64,000 bases of DNA from Guyanagaster necrorhizus (Eukaryota; Basidiomycota; Agaricomycetes; Agaricales; Physalacriaceae): assembly GCF_019112545.1 (NCBI RefSeq), contig NW_025064890.1:833818-897817 (forward strand), read 5' to 3'. Position 1 is the first letter of the stretch. Each line of letters begins with the position of its first letter. This document shows, one piece after another, positions 11,717 to 22,059 of this stretch. The position numbers and the translations under genes are program-made. The notes below the pieces were generated by a model. The model worked only from the letters and a program-made list of their open reading frames with translations. It was not told where the DNA came from and searched no databases.

Positions 11717-13051
11717 TAACTTTACCGCAAACAGATTATAGCCTTTACGGTGGTGCAGAGACCACGAAAGAGCCTAAAAATGCACGTTCACCGCGTCGAA
11801 CTGTTGTGGTGAGACCTACTGCGCAAGATGATGGCAAATCATACCCAGGACCACCACCTAATCCCAATGATTTCCTTTGGCTCATGACAGAGGAGCCTCA
11901 CAAGTCGCGGCGGACTGCTATAATGAAAGCACATCCAGAGGTATGCATAACGCCCATCCTTCGTATCCAGCGTCACGTTTGATCTTTACTGTATAGGTCA
12001 CAAAATTAATGGGACACACCCCAGTTACGAAATACGTTGTCTTCTTTGTCGTGACTCTTCAACTGGCTATTGCAATATATCTTCATAATACCCATCCCCT
12101 CTCATGGCGCTTCATTGCTTTGGCATATATCGTGGGAGGGACCGCCAATCACAACCTTTTTCTTGCTATCCACGAAATATGTCATAACCTTGCTTTTCGC
12201 GGCATTGCTGCTAACAAGCTACTGTCCACTTTCGCCAATTTGCCTATTGGGATACCCTATTCGGCGATGTTCAAAGTGGGTGCGTTTGACTCGTGAAACA
12301 ATATATATATCTCATTGTGATGCGCAGAAATACCACATGGAACACCACAGGTACCTGGGAGAAGATGGTGTTGACACCGACTTGCCGTCGAGACTAGAAT
12401 TACTTTGCCTGAACAATGTCCTTGGCAAAGTTTTCTTTGCGTATGTTCACAATCCATCTCTTATTACATATAATTAACTCACAGCGCTTCGAAAGGACCT
12501 TCCAAATATTGTTCTACGCCCTCCGTCCTACCTTCATTAGATCACAGACTCTCACTCGTTGGCATTTCTTTAACTTCGGCGTTCAGCTGATGTTCAACTA
12601 TTTCTTCATAATGCGTTTCGGTATCCTCCCCTACCTATACCTCATCTATAGCAGTTTCTTTGCCGGAAGTTTACATCCGCTCGCGGGGCATTTCATTGCT
12701 GAACATTACCTTTGGGATGGGCTCCCACAGGAGACATATAGCTACTATGGATGGCTCAACATCTTCGCATATAATGTCGGATACCACAACGAGCATCACG
12801 ACTTTCCTTCCGTTGCTTGGACGCGTCTTCCGGCTCTTCGCGCCCTCGCACCCGAATTTTATGACACTCTTCCATCTCACCCATCTTGGCCCATGATCAC
12901 CATCAATTTCATTCGAGACAAGGATGTAGGCATCTTTGCCAGAGCGAAACGAGTGTCCAAAAAGCATCTGGCAATGCAGCCAAAGGCCGACGGAAAGGAT
13001 ATAGAAAACGATGATGCCAATGTTTTGGACGCGTCAAGTAAAACCTTGTAA
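11680..13051 (+). CDS. Sphingolipid (dihydroceramide) delta-4 desaturase
   Basis: Membrane fatty-acid desaturase-type enzyme that introduces the 4,5 double bond of ceramide, normally in the ER. The N-terminal block NPNDFLWLMTEEPHKSRR is characteristic of DES1. Joining exons across introns at about 11941-11998, 12277-12330 and 12440-12490 gives the three histidine boxes HEICHN, HMEHHR and NEHHD, with hydrophobic spans between (VVFFVVTLQLAIAIYL; FNYFFIMRFGILPYLYLIY). The third acceptor is set at GACCTTCC so the protein reads FFATFQILFYALRP. The end at SSKTL is clear. The start is uncertain; 11680 is the first ATG in the first frame and a small upstream exon is possible. It lies 206 bp before oxidase copy 2 on the same strand. 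Confidence 0.88.
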
Positions 13052-13257
13052 TATACGTGGAAAATACTATACCTCTTCGTTTTGAAGAGGACGTTCAGAC
13101 GAACAAATACACCTTCCAAGGCAACGGCACGGGTTTGTTTTTTGCCGAGGCCAAGTCGGATAATTCGGCATCGTCCGACATCTGTCGCGTCCATCCTTAT
13201 TGTGATAAATGGCATGCAATTCTCACCGCCATCACCGCCCACTTCCAGATCTTTCTC

Positions 13258-14702
13258 ATGGAGCAGCTCAAGAATATCGTTGTTATCGGTGCCGGTGTAA
13301 TTGGTTTGACCACCGCGTTGAATATCCAAGAAAAGGGGGGATATGCGGTGACCATTGTAGCTGAAATCTTACCATCAGATCCCAAGACAATCAAGTACAC
13401 AAGTCTTTGGGCGGTGTGTAATTTTTATGTTCTGCGCCGAATCCTTTTACTATCCAGTCTCATTAGGGGGCTCATCATGTCAGCCACGCAGAGAATGACC
13501 CACGGCAGTTTAGTACGCTACTCTCCATGATCGATATGTTTTCCGTATGTGCTAACGATCATGAAAGAGCTCGACTCGGATACGTTCAAGGTTATGTGGG
13601 AGCTCTCTGCTCCAGGAGGGGCAGCAGAAGCTTGCTTCTTGCGAATACCACAGATTGAGTACTATGGCCAGAAGTCTGACCTAGATTCTCATCATCTATC
13701 GTGGATGCCAGACGTACGCGAACTATTCGACATGGTATCATGTTTTAAGACTTGCATTTTCTAGTTCAAGACTTTGCCGGAAGACTCGCTGGTGCCTGAC
13801 ACTCTAAGCGGGGTGTCTTTTAACACGTTTACTATCGACACACCAGTGTATCTCAACTACCTGCTGTCACGTTTCCTTTCTAAAGGTGGTGCCATTGTCC
13901 GCGGAGCTGTCCAGGATATTGTTCAGATCGTGGAAGGCGGGGCGAGCATCTTCACTGGAAACAAGATGCCCACACCGCCTGATGCTGTAATCATCTGCGC
14001 CGGTCTGGGGGCTCGGTTTCTGGTGGGAATTGAAGACAAGGACTGCTACCCGATCCGAGGGCAGATCCTATTGGTTAGGGCGCCATGGATCAGGTTTGGT
14101 AGGACAATCAGCACGAAAGAAGGGCTTTGGACATATATTATACCGAGAAGAAGTGGTGATGTAAGTGCTTTTCGAGTCCGAGTCCGAGTTTTTTTTTTGA
14201 CTCCGTTACCGACTGGAAATTTTAATTTATAGGTCATTGTAGGTGGTACGAAGATCGATAATGATTGGTATGTTCCGGAAGACTTGTTCCACGTCCGGAC
14301 GCGTGTTTAATTATCATGCTTAGGTACCCCAATCCACGGCCTGAAACCTCTGAAGACGTTCTTGAGCGTGCGTTTGCATTGTGCCCGGAGCTCGCACCTC
14401 CAGAGATCCGCGCACAACGGGTACCCACAATTGACGATGTCCGGCCCATCATCATTTCAGAGGGGTGCGGTCTAAGACCAGGAAGGAAGGGAGGCGTACG
14501 GCTTGACGTTCGATGGACAGAGAACAAGGGAAAGAAAGTTCCTCTTGTCAACAATTATGGGTGGGTGATATGTCTATTGTGTCTGAGTGATTGGAAGCTG
14601 ATCCCGCACTTTACTAGACACGGTGGCCAGGGATTCCAATCGTCGTGGGGTTCTGCGTTTGCTGCTACGGAGCTTCTAGAAAATGCACTGAAGGAGATCT
14701 AA
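13258..14702 (+). CDS. D-amino-acid oxidase (copy 2)
   Basis: Second paralogue with the same exon layout as copies 1 and 3. It starts MEQLKNIVVIGAGVIGLTTAL (dinucleotide motif in one exon, so the first intron of the other copies is absent here). It then has YTSLWAGAHHVSHAEND across an intron, MWELSAPGG, FKTLPEDSLVPD, IDTPVYLNYLLSRFL, GLGARFLVGIEDKDCYPIRGQ, YIIPRRSGDVIVGGT (split by an intron after GD), DNDWYPNPRPETSED (another intron), GCGLRPGRKGGVRLD and NYGHGGQGFQSSWG. Copies 1 and 3 lack the introns at SGD and DW, so copy 2 is structurally the most divergent. The C-terminus LKEI is not a PTS1 signal. Confidence 0.9.
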
Positions 14703-14850
14703 GATATCAAAGTACATTGATTGTGTAAGTATAAAGAGTCAGAAAACCTATAAGGAAAAGAATTCGAAATCGGTTTGAACGGATGATGCCGCGGCCGGGA
14801 CTTGGCTTTTTTTAGTTGGCAGGATTTGTTTCCCTCCATCTTAGCGTGTC

Positions 14851-16241
14851 ATGACCTCTGAGACCACCGACTCTAAGAAAGTTATCATTGTGATCGGTGC
14901 AGGTAATTAAGTCTCTTCGCAGTATTGATGGATGTTGACCTGTTTCTTAGGTGTGATTGGTCTGACGACTGCCCTGCGGATACAGGAAACCGGGAAATAC
15001 CATGTTACCATTATCGCGGAGACATTACCAAGCGATCCGTTGACTATCAGATACACGAGCCAATGGGCGGTGTGTACTTCATTTCATCTGTACTTATGCA
15101 AAGTACGACCATGCGATAGGGAGCCATACATTCCGGTAGCTCCCACGCCTATGTCGACGAAGCACATCCGAAACAGTCAGGTCAGTTTTACCGTTCCAGA
15201 GATAAGCCCGACGTAATCACTCACGCTGCAGCTGCGTTCAAGAAATTGACAGTGAAACGTTCAAGATCATGTGGGACCTGTCTGCTCCAGGCAGCGAAGC
15301 TGAAAGGTGCTTCAAGCGACTTACAAAGAAGTCATACTACGGCGAATCAAAGGCAAAGCCGTACTTGTTGGAATCTATGCCAGATGTACGCTTCTACTAC
15401 CCTTCTGTTCTCAAATCTGGGCATATCAAACATACCCCAATAGTTTCGGTACATGGATGCTGGAGAGCTTGTCGAAGGGTCTGTTGAGGGTGTGTCCTTC
15501 AGCACCTTCACGATTGACGTGCCGATATATCTCAATTATTTACTATCTCGATTTCTTGCACACGGAGGTGCTATAGTCCGCGGGCAAGTCCAGCATGTGT
15601 CCCAGGTCATGGAAGATGGTATAGGTCCATTCACCGGTGCGAAGAACTCATGTAAGCCAGCCGCGGTTGTCGCATGCGTTGGCCTCGGAGCAAGGTTCCT
15701 GGGCGGAATAGAGGACAAGAATGTGACCGCGATTCGGGGGCAGACCATCTTATTGAGGGCGCCGTGGGTAGACGAATGCATTCATACCTACGATGGCCCG
15801 TTGAGTTATGTCATCCCCAGACGCAGCGGAGATGTCGTTATTGGAGGGACTTACGTAAAGGACGATTGGTATCCCCTTGCGCGTCTGGAAACCAGGAAGG
15901 AGATTTTAGCACGGATTCTCAAGTTATATCCGAAAATCGCACCACCGGAAATACGGGCAATCAGGGAACCAGCTGTGGAGGACATCGAGCCCATCATCAT
16001 CGAAGATCGGTGCGGTTTGAGACCGGGAAGAAAGCAAGGCATTCGCATTGATGTTGACACCAGCGGCGCGGTTCCTTTAGTGCTGAATTACGGGTAAGAT
16101 TTATTCTTTCTTGATCTTGTGCTGGGCTCGTCATGACGCATTCGACGGTGTAGGCATGGTGGATATGGGTACATCTCGTCCTGGGGATCAGCAAGTGTGG
16201 CATTAGAATTATTGGATGGCGCGTTGGACAAGAAGACATAG
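14851..16241 (+). CDS. D-amino-acid oxidase (copy 3)
   Basis: Third paralogue, in tandem 148 bp after copy 2. The start MTSETTDSKKVIIVIGAG is followed by an intron and then VIGLTTALRIQETGKYHV. Joined exons give YTSQWAGA, SEIDSETFKIMWDLSAPG, MPDFRYMDAGELVEG, IDVPIYLNYLLSRFLAHGG, GLGARFLGGIEDKNV, LSYVIPRRSGDVVIGGT, CGLRPGRKQGIRIDVD and NYGHGGYGYISSWG. FAD-binding and substrate Tyr/Arg motifs are complete, so activity is expected. One difference from the other two is an R for the usual G in the EDRCGLRPGRK block. The C-terminus LDKKT is not a PTS1 signal. It ends convergent with the small trefoil-like gene. Confidence 0.9.
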
Positions 16242-16413
16242 CCTCGGGAAGGCTTAGCGCTTGACCATTTAGTAATTCGGCGCGTTTAATTAACAATCCC
16301 TACTTTGTAACATGTCGATCTGATGCGTATTTACTTGAGCCCGTCAAATACAATATATTATATTGCTTATCATGCAGTACTCACTTAATCTTAGACGCTG
16401 TCCACAGCATGCC

Positions 16414-17016
16414 TTAGATGCTGCTGTCATTATACTGAAGGGCTTTCACATCCTCGACGTAGGAAAACCCGATCTATGTGAAAGTCAGACAACTCGAAGC
16501 CATCGCAAAGTAGCAAGTCCTCACATATGCGTCTTCACTTTGGTGACTGGTGTTCTGGGCATCCCAACAAATATGGGTTCCGTATAGTTGGAAAACGAAA
16601 GCGCCAAAATCAGCTGGGCCAACGGGAATGATGCTCAAAGCAGTAGCTTCGTTTTTGTTTTTCTGCACAGTAGTGACCAGTTCTCCGGGGCTATCCTGGA
16701 GCACAGATATCAGTATTACAGAAGGAAGAGTCAGAGCTATAGATGGACAGCAAGTCCTATAGCTTGGGCGTATCCATCATTCCCAACGTTGCGGATATAC
16801 GCGACTTTAGTATTGTCATGTCGCGCAAACGTGAGGTTCCACTTCAATGCATTAAATTGGAAAGTAAGCGGTATATCATCTCTATCTCACCAAGGTCTCC
16901 CGCCCTTCATTTCTCCTCATGTATGGAACCAAAAGTTGGCCGCCCATACCGTAAGAACGAAGAGCGCTAGAAGACTTGAGATTTGTGAACCTGTACTCTC
17001 CCGGCTTCAGGACCAT
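16414..17016 (-). CDS. Small probable beta-trefoil (ricin-B-like) protein
   Basis: Four exons join to about 145 aa: MVLKPGEYRFTNLKSSSALR..., WNLTFARHDNTKVAYIRNVG..., DSPGELVTTVQKNKNEA..., and IGFSYVEDVKALQYNDSSI. Introns are at about 16890-16842, 16747-16698 and 16524-16475. The recurring pattern of a short strand followed by a turn and a second aromatic/polar strand (YRFTN, YIRNV, CWDA) resembles single-domain beta-trefoil lectins or protease inhibitors of mushrooms. This is an inference from pattern, without a decisive motif. No signal peptide is seen from this start; a leader-like frame (MFSQVAAFAALVVVG) lies just upstream but cannot be spliced in with a normal-length intron. It is convergent with oxidase copy 3. 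Confidence 0.5.
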
Positions 17017-17856
17017 TTCCTACAAAACAGAATACACATGTAAGTACATATGATGAGAGCTGGACCGGTCCAACGACGACAAGGGCAGCGAAGGCAGCGA
17101 CTTGGGAGAACATAACAGTCCGTAGGTGGTTTTCGAGTCGTCGTCCGGATTTTATATCCCTTTACGAAGGCATGCTCGTCGAATCCAATGGTCATCACTG
17201 GCCGGAGAATACCCCGTTGAATTAGAGGGGCGCGAACAGCGTTTCACGGCAAGAGAGTGTACACCAGCCATTGACTATATCAGCGCAGCATAAACGTTTT
17301 CTGTGCTAATCAAAATTCGGAGAGAAGCAATAGATTCAAGAGTGCTGAATGGGCAGCAAGGCATTTCTTCCAAAGGAACAATTCTACAGCAGGCTGAGCG
17401 GTTATGCCAAGTAGAAAACGGATGCTTCCTTACGTAGTTTCTGCCTGAAATCCATTTATCTCTGAGTTCCTTACGCCATATGCTACTGGATTGCTAGATG
17501 CGAAGGGTGTCTATTACTTCTCGCATAAGTAAGATATGGGGACTCATGACATCAAGTAGAACTTACAATGTATTCGATGGGCAACCACCATAACCACGCC
17601 AAATATCCGATACGAATACAAGATCACCTTGTCTTCTAGGCCTTCGCACACAGTTTTGAAGAGGTGGATCGCGCAATAAGCTTTTACATACTGATGACAA
17701 GGTAACGACAAGGCAAGTTGAAGTCACAAGTCGTTTTGCTCTCCGAAGTGCCATGCTTGCTCGTTTACTTGTGACGAATCAGGTAGCGTACGAAAGAGCG
17801 TCCATGCTGTACACATTGATTAGTTTTTAACTTGAGGATATAATCGAATCTTGTGC
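17017..17856. other. Intergenic
   Basis: No gene is supported. A 63-codon minus frame (17563-17754) is hydrophobic at its start but has no partner exons. The region would hold the promoter of the trefoil-like gene and the 3-prime flank of the protease. Confidence 0.35.
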
Positions 17857-19180
17857 TCATGTATGATACTCAGCCTTCAACTCTGCAAACCCGAGTCGCG
17901 GTTGCAAATCGTTTGACCGTATATCCCAGCCACCTAGATCCTACACCGTATAGAAATTGCGAATAAGCCCGATACCGACGAGCCATCCATTTCCAGAGGA
18001 CCTATACAGCCCCTCAATTAGAGAGCAGGACGAAAGGTTGAGGAAAAATCCTTACGGCTCGAACATAGGCCAACAGTATTGCTCCTCTGTATATCCCGGC
18101 AATATCAGGTCTGCAGGGCGGATGGTGATCGTGCCCTCCGGAAGCGTCATGGTCATGTTAAAGTCCAGTTTGCAAAGATCCTCCATAATGGACGACCACC
18201 CTGCTAGATGAAGGTGTAGTTCATGCCAATGCCTGCGTAGATATCCTCAATGTAAATCTCCAGCACGGTTATCAGGGACGAGCCAGTATCCCAGACCGCA
18301 TAACTCTGCACATCTACAGTATTAATGTGTATGCTCCCGTTCGCATTCAAACTGAAGTCGACCCGATTGATATAGGTGGACCAGTAGATAAGCTCATTGT
18401 TGTAGTTAGAATATCGCTGGACATTGAAGTACGTTACATCCGTGCTGCTGTACTCCGTGGAGTGACCGCCAAATTGGAATACGCCGTTGTTTGGTGACAG
18501 TTCTTGTCCGGCATAAATGGCCAATTCATGCGCTTCGAGGGTCTCCGGATTGAGGAGACTCTCAAGGAGGGAGGCGTGGACGACATCCCTACGCCACTGT
18601 GAGTAAAATTTGTCCCCGGGCGTACTCTGCGCGAGGAAAAGTCAAGCCAAGCATTCTATCTGCATCGAGCCATACCCAATTAGATAAAGAAGCGGGGAGG
18701 ACTCGTGTGGAGACTCCGGTCAAGGAGTTCGCAATGGACAAAGCATCTGTGAAGATCATGCTGTTTTTTTTTTTTCTTTTTTTTCCAAGTGAGCACAAGG
18801 ATGATCGTTCAAAAAGAAGCGTACCCGGAAACGGCGCCCCCAAGATAGTCGACGTTGAGCGTTTCTCCAGTGGCATTATAAGTCGAGGATTTCGATGGGA
18901 TATAAGCCGTACGGTTGGCGTCTGAAATTGGACAAGAGCCGGCACACGACTGGTTCAGGACCCATGTAGGATCCGAACCTGTGTCGAGCCAAAGATTGAA
19001 CTCTTGAGGAGCTGTACCCAGCCTGGAGTTCAATGAAGATAATTCAACCAGCTGGGTACCAGAGACAAACTCACGAGATGGGGATCGTTCGATAACCCTG
19101 TTCAGTTGTGCTGATAGGTATAGTGAAAGCGGTGGGCCTGTATGGATGTTAAGAAAGGTTTGTTGGATTATTGACATAAT
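17857..19180 (-). pseudogene. A1-family aspartic protease with lesions
   Basis: Pepsin-like protease. The first catalytic motif reads NLWLDTGSDPTWV (family usually DTGSSDLWV) and the second AVWDTGSSLITV, so both catalytic Asp remain. Exon joins can be made at about 18838-18779 and 18210-18190, and the last exon reads GNGWLVGIGLIRNFYTV. Two problems appear. Near 18615-18635 the frame changes by one base (GLTFPRAEYARG in one frame, FYSQWRRDVVHASLLESLL in the next) with no usable intron. At 17941-17943 a TAG interrupts the C-terminus, 28 codons before an in-frame TGA at 17857, although the readthrough sequence (PRLGFAELK) is still protease-like. A poly-T/poly-A tract also abuts one acceptor. The start is uncertain and no clear signal peptide is seen. 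Recent pseudogene is the best reading; sequencing error could mimic the frameshift. Confidence 0.7.
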
Positions 19181-19627
19181 GCACTACCGACACTAACAAA
19201 GGATGCCAGCCACTCAGTTCTCAAATTCAATTTGAAGTTCGGCACCCAGATATCTTGTTAGTATCTCTCTCGACTGTGCAACAGTTTCGCTAACCATGTA
19301 TGCCTGTATTTTATGCGGCAACAGCGACTGAAAAGAAGCACCAGCGGTACGTTGGACATGTGTAAGTAATTGGACGGACGGGCACGGTGGTTGTTCTTAG
19401 TGAGCACTGAGCCTTAAACGAGCCAGCTCAAGAGCTCACGGCTGTGCCTTCTTTTCATGGATTTTGACTTTTCTCCATGCTTTCTAGTGCCGGAAAAAAC
19501 TCGGAAACTCGGATTAACGAAACAACCGCAAGGTCGCGAGGTATTAGCATTACTCCATGTATGAACGCCAGTAAAATACTAATACAACCGTCGGAGAAAA
19601 GGAGAGGGTAATCAAAGTGGTTATGCG
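19181..19627. other. Intergenic
   Basis: No gene is seen. The right part borders the last, non-coding exon of the small minus-strand gene at 19738-19989. Confidence 0.35.
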
Positions 19628-19737
19628 CTAAGAGGATGAGCATCAACATCAACAATGGGTGGTACTCATCATCGAAGTATCCCTCACCTAGACAAGACAA
19701 CTTGCTCCGACGCCATCTTCCCGTGCGCGTGGCACGT

Positions 19738-19989
19738 TTACTCACTATGAAAACAAACAGTCAGCCCGACGATATGCCAACACGAGCAAAGCACTCACAG
19801 GAGTGACAAGGTAATGTCGCCATTGACCTTAGCCTGGATGGCAATCTCCACCTCGAGGTTGAGGTCAAGACGGAGCTTCAAAGCTGCGGGAGGGGCAGCC
19901 TGGCGCTCAGTGCGGCCGACGATCTGTCCACCGAGGACAGAGGAGGATTGGGTAGGTGCGAATTTGGTAGCGGTTTCTGGGGCAGACAT
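19738..19989 (-). CDS. Small alternating-strand peptide gene, copy D (65 aa)
   Basis: Divergent member of the four-copy small gene family. The N-terminal 36 residues (MSAPETATKFAPTQSSSVLG... ending ERQAAPPAA) are longer than and unlike those of the other copies, except for MSAPET. The core from LKLRLDLNLEVEIAIQAK to the end is identical. An intron (about 19799-19745) interrupts the penultimate codon, so spliced mRNA ends LLE-stop and unspliced mRNA ends LL-stop. A second probable intron (19687-19628) begins 50 nt after the stop. A TATAAAAG box lies about 30-40 bp upstream of the ATG. It is the only copy on the minus strand. Function is unknown and I do not recognise a named family. Confidence 0.75.
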
Positions 19990-20019
19990 TGTTAGAAGAT
20001 TTGCTAGTCGGTCAAGGTT

Positions 20020-20090
20020 CTTTTATACAAGTATCGATCTCGAGTTCTAGATTAGGATGAGGGCGAGAGCAACGTTATGATTGCGCCATG
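20020..20090 (-). promoter_or_regulatory. Promoter elements of small gene copy D
   Basis: A TATAAAAG box (reverse strand, 20027-20020) precedes the ATG by about 30 bp. Further upstream, ATGGCGCAATCATAACGTTG (20089-20070) resembles the ATAGCGCAAGGATAACGTTG element of copy C. The GAAATARGAAYCGTTACGT element of copies A-C is not found here. Confidence 0.5.
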
Positions 20091-21123
20091 GTGCATTTAG
20101 CAACTCGGGTGCCTCGTCGTAGCAAGTTAATTAAGTCTCGAACTTGAAGCATGCAGGTATAAAAAATTTGGAGAAGAGAAGACTGTATACGAGAGGAATG
20201 TGGACACGTAAGGGTTTGTTATTTCATTCAAAAGATGGGGCATGTGCGAAGGCCTGGAAGATGGATTCGCGTGCTTCTGATGCAATGTACGATGGCAAGA
20301 CCAGCGCTGGGCATTCCACGACGAACACCACAGCTGCTGCTGTGGCCATATACACAGGAGTGAGGGGCGTAACTTCTTGGTCGGAACCTTCTGGATTGTC
20401 AAATACTTTTTTCCGCCTTATCGTCCGTCTGGGAGCATCCGGTGATATGGCTTTCCCTCACGCGTCGACAGAAAAGAGTTATCAACTTGAACAATTGTAT
20501 CATTTCTCGTCCGTTTCTCCTCTTCTCCAAAAGGAGCGTAAGGACCCCGTCTCTAGCATCGCTCACCGGAATTTTCGCCGTAGCCATTCCGAGTCACTAT
20601 GCGCAACGTCATCTCATGTTCTGACAGCGGCTCGTGTGTCTCTTGAATTTCGATGGTGATACCAAGATGATGCTAAAAGGTAGTGACATGCAGAGAAAGT
20701 TTTTCTGATGAGATATCCGCCCCGACTCCGAGACATCAGGAGGGCAGAACACGCATAGTAGTCGCTTACACCGAGCGTAAAGTCCAAAGTTTCCAGAGTC
20801 TTGCAGACCGGATGCAACTTGCAAGAGTTTAAACAGGTTTACCTAAGTACTCTAAAATGAATGGTGATTTTTGCAAATTGCCAGTAGAATAACTCCCTAG
20901 TATGATATAAATTATTAAGTATATTCAAAAGTATGTAACTAGATTGTCTGAACTGCAAGGCCTTGCAAACTCTACAATCCAAGACTTTTAAGACTCAGAT
21001 ACGATCCAAGCTTGGGTGCTTTACCGGCGACCAGCGCTCTGACTCATCATCGAGATTGGATGATAGATAAGTAGTCAGATAAGAAATACTGGCGCAACAA
21101 ACCTATCCTGATTCCTGATTCCT
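20091..21123. other. Gene-poor region
   Basis: Frames of up to 171 codons (20144-20659, +) occur but lack motifs, splice structure and homologous pattern. An AT-rich run lies at about 20850-20990. I see no supportable gene. Confidence 0.35.
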
Positions 21124-21505
21124 CAGTGGTCACCGGTAGGGTTGTGCATGAAACCCTAGCTTTTGATACGCCGGGGTTTTGGACAGGTAAGTTGCTGGTA
21201 ACTAACCTATCATGTGGATAATTCAATACTACAGTAGCTACTGTGTGTATCTTCAATTTGTAAAGCACAGTAATAGCCGTACAATGCTTGCAAGTACATT
21301 TACAGTTCATGAGATCGACAAAATGTGTAAAAACGCGAAGGTAAAGATTCAGAAAAAAAAAAACTAGATGCTGCGCGTCAGTCATGTGATAATATACATG
21401 ATGAGAGTAAGAAAAATACCAAACCACGACCCCTTCCCTGAGGGGGGTCGGTACAAAACCATTACTTACATCCCTGGGTGTTTCGTGCACAACCCTAGCC
21501 ACTGG
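21124..21505. repeat. Inverted-repeat element (possible MITE or hairpin)
   Basis: GTAGGGTTGTGCATGAAAC at about 21136 reappears inverted as GTTTCGTGCACAACCCTAG at 21480-21498. The match extends into CAGTGG (21124) against CCACTGG (21499-21505) with a six-base interruption. The arms are about 25-30 bp and enclose about 340 bp of AT-rich DNA. No open frame is inside. This could be a MITE, or an inverted arrangement of two SINE copies, since one arm belongs to the SINE-like element next to it. Confidence 0.4.
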
Positions 21506-21645
21506 CCAGTTGAAGGATTTGCGGGAACAAAAAGAAGCCCATGTAAATTTCTCGCAATAAGCCAACCCAGGTTCAAACTGAGGACCTTTTGTGCACAGAA
21601 TTGCCGTCAGACAGATGCGATAACCAGCTACACCATCACCCCTAA
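21362..21645 (-). mobile_element. Putative tRNA-derived SINE
   Basis: On the minus strand the segment begins with GGTGATGGTGTAGCTGGTTA followed by TCGCATCTGTCTGAC, which resembles a tRNA D-arm and box A. It continues to GGTCCTCAGTTTGAACCTGG, a box B with a pairing T-arm. The 3-prime half of an acceptor stem is missing, so this is not a functional tRNA. About 200 bp of non-tRNA body follows (containing CCGACCCCCCTCAGGGAAGG) and ends near an A/T homopolymer at 21352-21363. This is the layout of a pol III SINE. The tRNA-Val-like resemblance is from memory. Confidence 0.45.
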
Positions 21646-22059
21646 GAATTTAAGGAATCAGTAAGGTGTACGCGGAGGAGTAACAATTAAATAGCACTTC
21701 CGAGTCAAGAACAAGTTTGTGCCATTCGAAGAACATGCTGGTTGAAGCTCCACATCTGCATTCAAATCCCTTGGAGATGCCAGGCTCCTGACATACAGGA
21801 TATTTCACACCTCAGAACACCAGGGGGAAGCTAATTTAACAAGCAAGAAGAGGAGAGAATACAAAGTTGCACCTGAGATTGGGTACATCTTCTGAGCCTC
21901 GATTTGTCGCACGATTTGTGAATCTTCAACGGAAACCTTCTAAAACCTGTGATTTCCCATCAGTCAAGCGTGTATATGAGCGAGATGATTACCACGCCCC
22001 CCACTTCTCCATGACTATTATGTCGGAGGCAAAGAGGGCGAAGACTTTGTGACGACCAG
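21646..22059. other. Intergenic
   Basis: No gene is supported. A 61-codon plus frame (21867-22052) has no motif. Confidence 0.3.

Noticed and set aside
21561..21643. Functional tRNA gene on the minus strand
   Set aside because: D-arm and T-arm are good, but the 3-prime acceptor half does not pair with GGTGATG and the anticodon stem is imperfect. I kept it as a SINE head.
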